Source of the DNA: JAJYSO01 sp964451785
GTDB lineage: Bacteria > Bacteroidota > Bacteroidia > Flavobacteriales > Flavobacteriaceae
Assembly: GCA_964451785.1 (NCBI GenBank)
Contig: CAYVJG010000026.1
Span: forward strand, 1 to 43,033
Length of the DNA stretch: 43,033 bases
Direction: 5' to 3'
Part shown: piece after piece, positions 33,451 to 42,539 of the stretch
Position numbering within the stretch: position 1 is the stretch's first letter
Layout: every line of letters begins with the position of its first letter
Translations under genes and position numbers: made by a program
Notes under the pieces: model-generated
What the model saw: the letters and a program-made list of their open reading frames with translations, nothing else
The model's database searches: none
What the model was told of the DNA's origin: nothing

Positions 33451-35157
33451 ATGACTAAACCCGTAGATCTTTTTAAACACGTGCGCCAATTGATAAAAGA
33501 CGATCAATTTGATGAACTCGATAAGCTTTCTCCTGAAAAACCTGACTATTTCAATTGGTACGCAGAAGTATTTGAACCTTTAAATGTCAAACAACATCCT
33601 GATCAAAAAGCACTATTGTGGATTTACAACAACCAGCGACAGGATTATACCTTTAAAGATTTACACCAAAAAACGAATCAATTTTTAAACCTCTTACGCG
33701 AGCACGGCATCAAAAAAGGCGATAAGCTCTTTGCGCAATTGCCGTTGGTTCCTGTAAATTGGATTAGCTACTTGGCCTGCATCAAAGGCGGCATTGTCAT
33801 CGTTCCTACAGCCACAACCATGGCAGTTCGAGGAATGGAATTTCGATTTGAATCCCTTTTTCCAGATGTAGCTTTAGCTGACACTGTCAATGCTGAAAAA
33901 ATAGATCGTGCCGAAGCAAAATTTGATCAGAAGATAACACTCAAACTCATCACCGGAGGTGAACGCGAAGGCTGGATTAATGTAGATAAGCTCACAACAC
34001 CAATTACTGAAGCTGAACCCGCAGATACTAAAGCTGACGACGATTTGTTTTATTTCTTCACTTCTGGCACCACCGGCATGCCTAAAGTGGTGGCTCATAC
34101 TCACTTCACCTATCCGGTAGGGCACCTTACCACTGCCTCATGGATTGGTTTAAAAGAAGGTGATTTGCACTACAATATTTCTCAACCTGGTTGGGCCAAA
34201 TTCTTTTGGAGTAGCTTTTTTGCGCCATGGAATGTAGGGGCTACAATTTTAGGTTATCACACCGATAAATTTAATGCCAAAGAGCAATTGACAAACATTC
34301 AAAACCTTAAGGTCAATACCTTTTGTGCCCCGCCTACAGCCTTGCGCACATTAGTACAAGAAGATTTAAGTCTATATGATTTCAGTAACCTCAAACGCTG
34401 TGTAGCAGCCGGAGAGCCGCTCAATCCGGAAGTGATTGAAGTCTGGAAAAAAGGCACTGGCACCACCATCCGCGATGGTTATGGCCAAACCGAATCAACA
34501 GCTATGGCTGCTAATTTGCCGGGACGCCAACTCAAATTTGGCTCCATGGGCAAACCGACTTTTCTCTATGACATCGTTATTGCCGATGATGACGGAAATG
34601 AGGTGATGAACAATGAAGAAGGTAATATTTGTGTACGCCACACCGATAAATCGGTTGACGGCATTTTTAAAACTTATCTCAACAGCCCTGAACGCCTAGA
34701 AAAAGTATTCAAAAACGGCTTGTACTACACCGGCGACAAAGCCTATAGAGATGAAGACGGCTACTTGTGGTTTGTAGGGCGTGATGATGATGTTATTAAA
34801 GCTTCTGATTACCGCATTGGGCCTTTTGAAGTTGAAAGTGTACTCATAGAACACGATGCCGTCATTGAAGCAGCTGTGGTTGCCAGTCCGCATAAGTTGC
34901 GCACTAACACTGTAAAAGCTTACGTGGTCTTGGCTAAAGATGTTGAAGGTACCGAAAGCTTAGCCCAAGCGCTTTTTGATTTTTCTGAACAGCACTTGGC
35001 AAAATATAAAATCCCGCGGATTATTGAGTTTGTAAAAAGTTTACCTAAAACCTTATCTGGCAAAATCAGACGCGTAGAACTGCGGGCTATGGAAGCTGAA
35101 AATCGACAAACCGATGATGAACTCAACGATTTAGAATTCTTTCACCACAAGTATTAA
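33451..35157 (+). CDS. AMP-forming acyl-CoA ligase, ACSM-like
   Basis: The product has 568 residues. It activates a carboxylic acid to an acyl-adenylate and then to acyl-CoA. The ANL-family motifs are FYFFTSGTTGMPKVVAHTH (P-loop-like), GYGQTEST, YYTGDKAYRDEDGYLWFVGR, and the hinge with DVIKASDYRIGPFEVES. The catalytic Lys is near the C-terminus in PKTLSGKIRRVELR. Sequence style (QPGWAKFFWSSFFAPWNVGA) resembles medium-chain ACSM-type ligases more than acetyl-CoA synthetase. The exact acid is unknown; MenE is unlikely given its length. It has its own terminator at 35168. Confidence 0.9.
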   Translation: MTKPVDLFKHVRQLIKDDQFDELDKLSPEKPDYFNWYAEVFEPLNVKQHPDQKALLWIYNNQRQDYTFKDLHQKTNQFLNLLREHGIKKGDKLFAQLPLVPVNWISYLACIKGGIVIVPTATTMAVRGMEFRFESLFPDVALADTVNAEKIDRAEAKFDQKITLKLITGGEREGWINVDKLTTPITEAEPADTKADDDLFYFFTSGTTGMPKVVAHTHFTYPVGHLTTASWIGLKEGDLHYNISQPGWAKFFWSSFFAPWNVGATILGYHTDKFNAKEQLTNIQNLKVNTFCAPPTALRTLVQEDLSLYDFSNLKRCVAAGEPLNPEVIEVWKKGTGTTIRDGYGQTESTAMAANLPGRQLKFGSMGKPTFLYDIVIADDDGNEVMNNEEGNICVRHTDKSVDGIFKTYLNSPERLEKVFKNGLYYTGDKAYRDEDGYLWFVGRDDDVIKASDYRIGPFEVESVLIEHDAVIEAAVVASPHKLRTNTVKAYVVLAKDVEGTESLAQALFDFSEQHLAKYKIPRIIEFVKSLPKTLSGKIRRVELRAMEAENRQTDDELNDLEFFHHKY

Positions 35158-35167
35158 TTGCTTTTTT

Positions 35168-35205
35168 CAAACGCCTTTCTCATCCCAGGGGAAGGCGTTT
35201 TTTAC
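35168..35205 (+). terminator. Hairpin terminator after the acyl-CoA ligase gene
   Basis: AAACGCCTT pairs with AAGGCGTTT, followed by further T residues, 10 bases beyond the stop. Confidence 0.85.
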
Positions 35206-35295
35206 TGAGTTCTCAAAAGGTCATTACTCCTTATTTTGAATTTAAACTTTGCCCCAAAAGTAATATCTTCGCATTTTTCAGTATTAGTGTAAATT

Positions 35296-38200
35296 ATGAA
35301 ATTGCAGTTTCCTCCATTCGCCGAATTAGTAAATCACTCTACAACTCCTAGTACACGTAATAGATATTTAGATTCACAAATCTTATCTCTAGAGGTTAAG
35401 CCTAATCGCATTAAAGCAGTGGTACGCGGCAGTTTTGATTATACAGTGCTTATTGAGTACAATCAACTTGAAGTGACTTCGGCTGAATGCAGTTGCTTTT
35501 ACGACCACGGCGGCTATTGCAAGCACATTGTACACACCTTAGCGAAGGCTGATAGAGTTGTTGCTGAAAAACACAACCAACAATCCGCCAAACAACCTAA
35601 AGTGGTGCAGCGCGATTTGTTTGGCAATCCTGAAGTTACAGTGATTCCTACGGCAGTTAAAGATGGTAAATTAGCCATTCAAGATATTGATCCGTTGCAT
35701 ATATCAGTATCTCAAATTAAAGCCTTGACGCCTAAACGCAACTTTTGGAATATTCAAGCTGAAACACAAATTTTTCCTAACAAACTCACTGCTTTTTTTA
35801 AAGACAAAAACAGCAATAAAGAGATAGAAGCGCAAATTGAATATGATCAGCATCAATTGATGCTGAGTTGTAGCTGTGGCAAACAAGACTCTAAACCCTG
35901 TCCGCATTTACACACTTTTCTCAAAGCACTACGGGCTGAGCCAAACCTTCAACTGGCTTTTGATCACAAAAAACGATTAGACTTACTCAAAAAAGATGCT
36001 CTAAAATACGGTTTAAAACAGATTAGTGATGCAGAATTAGACGGTTTATATACGCTTTATTTCTTTTACAATCGCCTGCATTTAGATCTTAAAACGGATT
36101 TTTTAATCCTTACTGATCAGAACCTAAAAAACCTTAAAACTGATATTTTACCGCAGTTTAAATTCCCTGTAGATTCACAAAAAAATGAATTTGAAGAGTT
36201 TATCGTTTTCACTGATAATGAATACGATGATTTCTATCAGATTTACCTCTTTCAAGCTCCGCTCACAAAAACGGGTAAAATCAAATCGCCTATAACACCA
36301 GTTGATATTCAACAAAAAATTAATCAGAGTGAAACCAAAGAAGAGCTTCAGTTTTATGCTAATTTTGTAAATCAAATTGACAACTACAACTTCGCTAGTG
36401 ATGTTTTTAATCACCAAAGTTTTTTGGCTAACCCTCAGCAACATGCCTGCTATTTTTACCCGGAAGAGAATTACTGGAATCAAAAAATAACGCCTAAAAA
36501 ATTGATTCCTGTAAACATTGTCTCTACGACTCCTGAAGTTACTATTCGTGTTAAACAGCTCAACAATCTCTATACGGTATCTTGTACAATCACCTTAGAC
36601 CAACGCAAAGTTGCTGCACAAAAAGTGATTGCCAAAGGACGTTATTTATATCGAAAAAATGCAGATACAGTTTATTTTATTGAAAATGCAAACTGCTTAA
36701 ATCTTATAGAATTTTTTGCTGAACACAAAAATGAATTCAATGTACACCACTCGCAGTTTGAGCAATTTAAAACCGATTTCTTAGATGCTGTTGAAAATAT
36801 AGCTGAAGTAAAATACGATTTCATCAAAGCGGCTCCTGCAAAAATTATAAAAGAACAAGGACTCAACAAAATTGACCAACACCTTATCTATCTATCTGAA
36901 TCTGAAAACTACATCACCATCACACCGGCGGTGCGTTATGGCGAATTAGAAGTTTCGGTGTTGTCAAAACGCAATCTTTACACCACCTCTCCAAGTGGAC
37001 AGCAATATAAAGTGAAACGCAATTGGACCATTGAAGATCGCTTTTTACGCAGCATCCAACAACAACATCCTGATTTTAAAGATCGTCCCGAAGCGGAGTT
37101 TTTCTATCTGCACAAACAAGAGTTTTTAGACGAGGGCTGGTTTTTAGACGCCTTTGAATTTTGGCGCGCACAAGGTTATGAAATTTTAGGCTTCAAACAA
37201 CTCAAAAACAACACTTATAGCCCACACAAAATTTCGGTATCCACCAATGTAAAATCAGGAATCGACTGGTTTGACATCCACACACAAGTGGCGTTTGGAC
37301 CTCAAAAAGTAACCCTCAAAAGCTTACAAAAATCGGTTCGCAATAAAACCCGTTATGTCGCTCTAGGTGATGGATCCCAAGGTATCTTACCTCAAGAATG
37401 GCTTGACAAATTCAGTTCCTACTTTAGATCTGGTGAAATTAAAGGCGATACGATTCGTACCCACAAAAGTAATTTTCAACTCATCGATCAGCTATTTGAA
37501 CGCGAAGTACTGTCAGAAGAAACGCAACTCGAACTCGACACTTATAATCGTAAACTGAGTCGTTTTAAAAAAATTAAATCTATACAACCGCCCAAAAAAT
37601 TAAAAGCTGAGTTGCGCAACTACCAAAAAGAAGGCCTCAATTGGCTCAACTTCTTAGATGAATTTGGATTTGGAGGCTGCCTGGCCGATGACATGGGGCT
37701 CGGAAAAACTATTCAACTCATTGCCTACATTTTAAAACAACACGAAAAAGGACGCCAACAACCCAATTTAATTGTGCTCCCAACATCGTTATTGTTCAAC
37801 TGGCAAAGCGAGCTCGACAAATTTGCGCCTCACCTCAAGTATTATCTACACTATGGCACTAACCGGTCAGAAGACACACTAAAATCACCTGATCACGACA
37901 TCATCTTAACCAGCTACGGCATTCTATTATCTGATATTGAGCTACTTAAATCTATTGAATTTAATTTAGTGGTACTAGATGAATCACAAGCCATTAAAAA
38001 TCCGAATTCAAAACGTTACAAAGCCGCGCGATTGCTACAAGCTCGTCAGCGTATTGTGGCTACAGGAACGCCTATCGAAAACAATACATTTGACCTCTAT
38101 GCGCAATTGTCATTTGCTATTCCGGGATTGCTAGGCAGTCAAAAACAGTTTAAAGACAATTACTCAACGCCTATTGATCAATTTCAGGACGATAAACGTG

Positions 38201-38988
38201 CCTGCGAACTACAGCGCAAGGTGCATCCATTCATTTTACGCCGCACCAAAAAGCAAGTTGCCCAAGAGCTTCCTGAAAAAACAGAAATGATTATCCGTTG
38301 TGAAATGGATGCCGACCAACGCCGCATTTACAACACCTATAAAGCCGAATTTCAAAATTACTTGACAGGCACTTCTGATGACGAATTGAGTTCGTCTAGT
38401 TTACACATTTTACAAGGCCTCACCAAGATGCGTCAAATTTGTAATTCACCAGCCCTCCTATCAGATGAGGCTTTTTACGGCAAAAGTTCGTCAAAACTCA
38501 ACATTTTACTCGAGCAGATTACCGAACTCAAAGACAATCACAAAATTTTGGTGTTCTCTCAGTTTGTAGGTATGCTTGATCTCATCAAATCGCGCTTAGA
38601 TAAAGAAAATATAGGCTATGCTTATTTAACCGGACAAACGCGAAATCGTCAAGAACAAGTGGACGATTTTCAAACCAATCCGGATACACGGGTTTTCTTA
38701 ATCAGTCTTAAAGCCGGAGGCACAGGTCTTAATCTCACCGAAGCCGAGTATGTGTTTATTGTCGATCCGTGGTGGAATCCGGCTGTTGAAAATCAAGCCA
38801 TAGACCGCGCTTATCGCATAGGACAAGAAAATAAAGTAACCGCCATTCGTTTGATTACTCCCGATTCAATTGAAGAGAAAATATTAAATCTTCAAGAACA
38901 AAAATTGCAGTTGGTAGAAGAGCTTATCCATACCGACCACAATGCCTTTAAGAAACTCAACAAAACCGATTTAATTGATTTGGTATAA
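35296..38988 (+). CDS. SNF2-family helicase/ATPase with two SWIM zinc fingers
   Basis: The product has 1230 residues. The N-terminal region has two CxC...CxH fingers: CSCFYDHGGYCKH at 65-77 and CSCGKQDSKPCPH at 192-204. A long unassigned middle region (~220-740) follows. The SNF2 motor starts at ~755 with LRNYQKEGLNWLNFL, Walker A ADDMGLGKT at 797-805, DESQ box at 895-898, and ATGTPIENNTFDLYAQL. The C-terminal helicase lobe has ILVFSQFVGMLDLI, SLKAGGTGLNLTEAEYVFIV and QAIDRAYRIGQ. Such proteins move DNA-bound complexes during transcription or repair. It is cytosolic and stands alone. Confidence 0.93.
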   Translation: MKLQFPPFAELVNHSTTPSTRNRYLDSQILSLEVKPNRIKAVVRGSFDYTVLIEYNQLEVTSAECSCFYDHGGYCKHIVHTLAKADRVVAEKHNQQSAKQPKVVQRDLFGNPEVTVIPTAVKDGKLAIQDIDPLHISVSQIKALTPKRNFWNIQAETQIFPNKLTAFFKDKNSNKEIEAQIEYDQHQLMLSCSCGKQDSKPCPHLHTFLKALRAEPNLQLAFDHKKRLDLLKKDALKYGLKQISDAELDGLYTLYFFYNRLHLDLKTDFLILTDQNLKNLKTDILPQFKFPVDSQKNEFEEFIVFTDNEYDDFYQIYLFQAPLTKTGKIKSPITPVDIQQKINQSETKEELQFYANFVNQIDNYNFASDVFNHQSFLANPQQHACYFYPEENYWNQKITPKKLIPVNIVSTTPEVTIRVKQLNNLYTVSCTITLDQRKVAAQKVIAKGRYLYRKNADTVYFIENANCLNLIEFFAEHKNEFNVHHSQFEQFKTDFLDAVENIAEVKYDFIKAAPAKIIKEQGLNKIDQHLIYLSESENYITITPAVRYGELEVSVLSKRNLYTTSPSGQQYKVKRNWTIEDRFLRSIQQQHPDFKDRPEAEFFYLHKQEFLDEGWFLDAFEFWRAQGYEILGFKQLKNNTYSPHKISVSTNVKSGIDWFDIHTQVAFGPQKVTLKSLQKSVRNKTRYVALGDGSQGILPQEWLDKFSSYFRSGEIKGDTIRTHKSNFQLIDQLFEREVLSEETQLELDTYNRKLSRFKKIKSIQPPKKLKAELRNYQKEGLNWLNFLDEFGFGGCLADDMGLGKTIQLIAYILKQHEKGRQQPNLIVLPTSLLFNWQSELDKFAPHLKYYLHYGTNRSEDTLKSPDHDIILTSYGILLSDIELLKSIEFNLVVLDESQAIKNPNSKRYKAARLLQARQRIVATGTPIENNTFDLYAQLSFAIPGLLGSQKQFKDNYSTPIDQFQDDKRACELQRKVHPFILRRTKKQVAQELPEKTEMIIRCEMDADQRRIYNTYKAEFQNYLTGTSDDELSSSSLHILQGLTKMRQICNSPALLSDEAFYGKSSSKLNILLEQITELKDNHKILVFSQFVGMLDLIKSRLDKENIGYAYLTGQTRNRQEQVDDFQTNPDTRVFLISLKAGGTGLNLTEAEYVFIVDPWWNPAVENQAIDRAYRIGQENKVTAIRLITPDSIEEKILNLQEQKLQLVEELIHTDHNAFKKLNKTDLIDLV

Positions 38989-39015
38989 ACAGAAAAGTTC
39001 ATAATAATAATAATA

Positions 39016-39058
39016 GCTCCGCTGCCGCACGATTGTATCGTGTGGTAATTCTGTTAAA
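39016..39058 (+). repeat. REP hairpin 1, downstream side of the RayT gene
   Basis: GCTG is followed by the hairpin CCGCACGAT-TGT-ATCGTGTGG (39025-39045, one G-T pair). The same unit recurs at 39074-39119. Confidence 0.85.
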
Positions 39059-39073
39059 CCAAAATATCATGCT

Positions 39074-39119
39074 ATCTCCGCTGCCGCACGATTGTATCGT
39101 GTGGTAACCTCTGTTAAAT
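39074..39119 (+). repeat. REP hairpin 2, downstream side of the RayT gene
   Basis: This is a near-identical copy of REP 1, with CTCCGCTG leading into the same 9-bp stem (39084-39104) and then GTTAAA. Both are in plus orientation, opposite to the transposase gene. Confidence 0.85.
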
Positions 39120-39142
39120 CGAAATTAAATACATTTCGTTGC

Positions 39143-39706
39143 TCAACCAAAATACCGAAAAACAATAATGTTATCCAACAAACCTTTATCTCCCGCATAA
39201 TCCAAGGCGCTACTGTAGATAAAGTGTTCTGGTTTAAACACAAATCCCGCTTCGACTGGGTTTTTATAGATGTAATCTATTTTTTCCTGTATCACAGCAT
39301 TGCTCCATAATTCGATTGGTTTGTTGTCATGCCGCCAAAATTGATAATTTTTGACATTAGCTGATTTTTCACCTGCTTCTCGAAACTGATCCATCAAAAA
39401 TTCTTTTCGGCTTTCTTGTGGATTTTTTTGGATAGCTTTTATAATTGCTTTACTCGTGAACCGTTTGAAATCCCCTAACATATTTGCCGGATGTTCGCCT
39501 TTGGCACTTCTAAAAATCAAATGCACGTGACTAGTCATAATACACCAAGCAATAACTTCCGTCCCTTTTTCCTGCTGACAAAACGACAAACTCTCCAATA
39601 ATATATCTTTGTATTCATTTCTGATAAAAACATCCAGCCACCCCACTACAGCAAAGCTTACAAAATACAAACCTTCAGAATTATGGAATTTATAATTTCG
39701 ACTCAT
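39143..39706 (-). CDS. REP-associated tyrosine transposase (Y1, HUH family)
   Basis: The product has 187 residues. The HUH motif is HVHLI with H60 and H62 (WCIMTSHVHLIF). The catalytic Tyr is Y145 or Y147 in KIDYIYKNPVEAGFV, the domesticated RayT/TnpA-REP signature. RayT proteins cut single-stranded DNA at REP hairpins and are thought to spread or shuffle them. Four matching REP hairpins flank this gene, two on each side in inverted orientation, which supports the assignment strongly. The frame is intact and full-length for the family, so activity is possible. It faces away from the DUF3078 gene's promoter. Confidence 0.93.
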   Translation of the reverse strand: MSRNYKFHNSEGLYFVSFAVVGWLDVFIRNEYKDILLESLSFCQQEKGTEVIAWCIMTSHVHLIFRSAKGEHPANMLGDFKRFTSKAIIKAIQKNPQESRKEFLMDQFREAGEKSANVKNYQFWRHDNKPIELWSNAVIQEKIDYIYKNPVEAGFVFKPEHFIYSSALDYAGDKGLLDNIIVFRYFG

Positions 39707-39761
39707 TTTTTAAAATTACAAAAAAATAAACGTTTTATATAGATTTGATGGAATCACATAA

Positions 39762-39806
39762 AAGGATTCAAAAACCACACGAAAGGATTTGTGCGACAGC
39801 AAAGGA
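39762..39806 (-). repeat. REP hairpin 3, upstream side of the RayT gene
   Basis: Read on the minus strand, GCTG is followed by TCGCACAAATCCTTTCGTGTGG, a stem closing on TCCT. It sits 55 bases before the transposase start and repeats with a 45-base period. Confidence 0.82.
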
Positions 39807-39852
39807 AAAAATCCAAAAACCACACGAAAGGATTCGTGCGGCAGCAAAGGAA
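39807..39852 (-). repeat. REP hairpin 4, upstream side of the RayT gene
   Basis: Read on the minus strand, GCTG is followed by CCGCACGAA-TCCT-TTCGTGTGG (39820-39841). It has the same stem as REPs 1 and 2 but a TCCT loop in place of TGT, and the opposite orientation. Confidence 0.85.
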
Positions 39853-39872
39853 CCGGACGGCTAATAAGCCTA

Positions 39873-39912
39873 CAAAAAAAATCCGTTGAGCAGTACCCAA
39901 CGGTTTTTTTTG
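39873..39912 (-). terminator. Hairpin terminator after the DUF3078 gene
   Basis: CCGTTG pairs with CAACGG and is flanked by long A and T tracts. It lies about 50 bases past the stop codon at 39961 and could act on both strands. Confidence 0.8.
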
Positions 39913-39960
39913 ATATACATCTGCAATGCCTAGTCGAGACATTACATCAATAAGTTAGTA

Positions 39961-40896
39961 TTAGAGTTTATAGCTAAAGCCTACCCCCAAACCTTCGCGA
40001 ATTTGGAAAGCGCCAACAGCGTTATCATCATACAAAGCTTGGAAGATAAAGTTAGCTGATAAATAGCTATTAATTTTCATATCCACTTTTAAGGTATAGT
40101 CCAAATCTACATTTTGTGGATCCTCTAAATAGTTAGAGTACAAACGCAATGTATTTTGTAGTTCTACATTTTCTACCAAAGTAAATTTTGATGAAACATC
40201 TAATGAAGCACCAAATTCAAAACGCATACTCTTACCTTGATCTAAACCAAAATAATCGCCATCAACATAGCCCGGAGTGGTGGTAAACACTTTGTCAGCA
40301 AACACAAAGCGCGCTGATGCTGGAGCTAAATTCACTTTGAGTAACTCGCCATTTTTGTATAACATACCAGGACCAAATTTTAAATATCCAGGAGACATAA
40401 ATCGTGTGTTTTCTTCACGAACATCTCTAATATCTAATAATTCATCCGTTACTGGATCTCTAAATTCTACGTCCTCAGTATATTCATACCCTTTAGCAAA
40501 CTGAGTTCTAAAATCTAAAAAGAATGAGTAGTACCAACGTGAACCTTCTTCAACTTGATAACCCAAAACAGAGTGAATTTCTAAACGATCACTGGTTTTA
40601 CGCGTCCATTCTTCATCTTTATTTTTAGTTAAACCATATTCGCCATGGAAACTATTATCCCAAGTTAAACGATCTTTTTTATAATTCATATTATAATCGA
40701 TCGTTAAAGCACCGGCATAATTTGAGGTTCCACCACCTTGCCACTCGGCATTAAACGCTGCTTGACTAAAAATTAATGAAAAATTTCCAAATCTGGACCA
40801 GCCCTCTTTTGGTTCTTCATCCTTATTGCTAGACTCTTGAGCAAATGTTGGGTAAGCCGCTATCATAAGGGCTACTGTTAAAAAAAGTTTTTTCAT
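39961..40896 (-). CDS. DUF3078 outer-membrane/periplasmic beta-rich protein
   Basis: The product has 311 residues. The signal peptide is MKKLFLTVALMIAAYPTFAQ. The mature part begins with GWSRFGNFSLIFSQAAFNAE, then WQGGGTSNYAGALTIDYNMN, matching the DUF3078 family common in Bacteroidota. It alternates short aromatic beta strands and ends in a beta strand (GLGVGFSYKL), consistent with an outer-membrane barrel. The ATG at 40896 is chosen over an in-frame start at 40926 because the promoter element TATATTTG (40924-40931) overlaps the longer version. The function is unknown. Confidence 0.85.
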   Translation of the reverse strand: MKKLFLTVALMIAAYPTFAQESSNKDEEPKEGWSRFGNFSLIFSQAAFNAEWQGGGTSNYAGALTIDYNMNYKKDRLTWDNSFHGEYGLTKNKDEEWTRKTSDRLEIHSVLGYQVEEGSRWYYSFFLDFRTQFAKGYEYTEDVEFRDPVTDELLDIRDVREENTRFMSPGYLKFGPGMLYKNGELLKVNLAPASARFVFADKVFTTTPGYVDGDYFGLDQGKSMRFEFGASLDVSSKFTLVENVELQNTLRLYSNYLEDPQNVDLDYTLKVDMKINSYLSANFIFQALYDDNAVGAFQIREGLGVGFSYKL

Positions 40897-40923
40897 AGAT
40901 GTAAGGTTTTTTAAATTGCAAAT

Positions 40924-40931
40924 CAAATATA
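40924..40931 (-). promoter_or_regulatory. Bacteroidota-type -7 element before the DUF3078 gene
   Basis: TATATTTG on the minus strand is an exact TAnnTTTG match, 28 bases before the ATG at 40896. Confidence 0.55.
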
Positions 40932-41078
40932 TAACAATTTATCGCTTCACCTAATACTTCAACATTTCATTAACATTACAGTAATCTCAAACACATCTTA
41001 TCAAAATAAGATATATTCAACTAAAACATGTAATTGTCATCAAATTAACCGCATTACTGCAGTTGCATTAACTATGCT

Positions 41079-41411
41079 CTATTTTCCCAACAGCTGCATT
41101 TCATTAACATTAATTTGCGTATAATGACGGCGTTCTCCCTTTTCCGTTTCATATTGATTGTAGGTTAACTTTCCTACAACCAACACTTCTTTCCCCTTGG
41201 AGAGGTAATTTTCAGCCACTTCAGCCGTTTTTCCCCACATCACAATATTGTGCCATTCGGTATTCTCAACCTTATTACCACTTTTATCGGTGTAATGATC
41301 ATTGGTGGCTAATGAAAACTTAACCATCTTACGACCAGATTCAAAATTCTTAACCTCAGGATCCCCTCCCAATCTTCCTATGAGTTGCACTCTATTAGAT
41401 ACATTAGACAT
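41079..41411 (-). CDS. ssb: Single-stranded DNA-binding protein lacking the acidic tail
   Basis: The product has 110 residues: the OB-fold core of SSB only. It starts NRVQLIGRLGGDPEVKNFES and contains WHNIVMWGKTAEVAENYLSK and GKEVLVVGKLTYNQYETEKG. It ends VNEMQLLGK. The Gln/Gly-rich linker and the acidic DDDIPF-like tail that recruits repair and replication partners are absent. Flavobacteria usually have a longer SSB elsewhere, so this is probably a paralogue for special use such as repair, competence or mobile DNA. The gene is single, cytosolic, and complete for this short form. Confidence 0.9.
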   Translation of the reverse strand: MSNVSNRVQLIGRLGGDPEVKNFESGRKMVKFSLATNDHYTDKSGNKVENTEWHNIVMWGKTAEVAENYLSKGKEVLVVGKLTYNQYETEKGERRHYTQINVNEMQLLGK

Positions 41412-41738
41412 AATATAAAAGTTTTAGTTATTGAATATCATTCGTTCAATTCAATAGTACAAATATCTTGAGGTTTTACCATTCAATTCGTCTAATAATC
41501 ACTTGTTTACGATTGTTTTTGTTTGTAATCATTTACAAACGACTAATAAGGTTAACTAAAAAATCCTCCACCAGCATAAGCCATCACAAATCATACCTCA
41601 TAAAACTAAGCGTCTTTAGAGCCTCATATACTTACTTCTCTATCAGTTTCTATGCGTACGCTTGCTTAATTTTTATCATTCCATTTATATTTTTACCATT
41701 TTTTTAATAACTTTATCTATTAATCAATCCATAATCTC
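41412..41738. other. Divergent spacer between ssb and the beta-barrel gene
   Basis: A near-match to the -7 element (GATATTTG, minus strand) lies around 41465, about 55 bases before ssb. TATATTTTT at about 41687 may serve the plus-strand gene. No gene is supported here. Confidence 0.35.
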
Positions 41739-42478
41739 ATGAAAACGCTAACTTTTACCCTAGTTGTTTTAATGACAACTTGCTTTCTCTTCACCAACAA
41801 GAGCTTTGCTCAAGAAGAAACTCAAGATGATGTTCACCTTTTTAAAGCTTTCTTTAGAGATGCTACAGTAGCCACTTCGCCTTACCTCAATGCTAAAATA
41901 AGCTTTCAAGATTTTGAAGCTGCAAGTCTATTCGGAATAGGTCCTCAAGTTGGAATTCCTATCACTTCAAAAATAGAACTCGGTACTGAATTGTATTACT
42001 TAAACATTAATCCGGATGGTAATTATGACTCGCGATCAGGGATTTCTGACATCCAACTTTATGGCCGTTATCTATTTACGAGTGGCAAAACAAAAATAGC
42101 TGTCGGTCCTTACCTGTCGCTTCCCACACAAAGTAGTGACCTTGGTGATGGCAGTACTAATTTTGGTTTTTTTGGCGCTATTAGACACCCGATTTCTGCT
42201 AAAGTCGACTTAACCGTAATCTAGGAATCGATTTTATTGAGCAATACAATGGTCGCGATGCCCAAGCTAATCTCGGTTTTGGTGTGATTTACGGTCTAAA
42301 TGCTGAGCTTAGCATCATAGGACAAATGCAATTCCAAACCGAAACCGAATTTAATACTTTAGTTGCTGGTGTAGACTATCTACTCGGCCCAGGTCATCTT
42401 AGAGGCGCCTTAATGCTCGGCCTCGGAGACGGAGCCCCTGATTTTGGAATTACAGCTAGTTATCTAATAGCCTTCTAA
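41739..42478 (+). pseudogene. Outer-membrane beta-barrel-like protein, broken by one frame change
   Basis: The start has a signal peptide (MKTLTFTLVVLMTTCFLFTN, then KSFAQ). Amphipathic beta strands follow (KIELGTELYYLNINPDGNYD; IQLYGRYLFTSGKTKIAVGP) until the frame stops at 42224 after AKVDLTVI. The sequence resumes in another frame as NLGIDFIEQYNGRDAQANLG and ends ITASYLIAF, an outer-membrane-style C-terminal strand. The change lies between 42200 and 42224. Adding one A in the AA of GTAATCTA restores VDLTVNLGIDF and makes the span divisible by three (246 residues). It is either a recent pseudogene or a base-calling error; the substrate is unknown. Confidence 0.8.
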
Positions 42479-42497
42479 ACGCATTAAATGATAGCCA

Positions 42498-42532
42498 TTA
42501 AAGCACGCTTTATCCACAAAGCGTGCTTTTTT
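42498..42532 (+). terminator. Hairpin terminator after the beta-barrel gene
   Basis: GCACGCTTT pairs with AAAGCGTGC over a 6-base loop, followed by a T-run, about 20 bases past the stop. Confidence 0.88.
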
Positions 42533-42539
42533 ATGCCGT

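Noticed and set aside
33451..35157. MenE, suggested by closeness to menD
   Set aside because: The protein is far longer than flavobacterial MenE, resembles ACSM-type ligases, and is divergent from menD across a repeat element.
39016..39119. CRISPR or direct-repeat array
   Set aside because: There are only two copies on this side, they are hairpins with inverted partners across the transposase, and the REP/RayT explanation accounts for all four.
39754..39942. Small minus-strand frame with a repeated Cys-Arg-Thr-Asn-Pro segment
   Set aside because: It spans the two REP hairpins and the terminator. The repeat in the peptide is the REP period translated, not a protein domain.
41468..41707. 79-residue plus-strand hydrophobic frame
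   Set aside because: It lies in the AT-rich divergent spacer, starts at the ssb upstream region and has no recognisable similarity or promoter.
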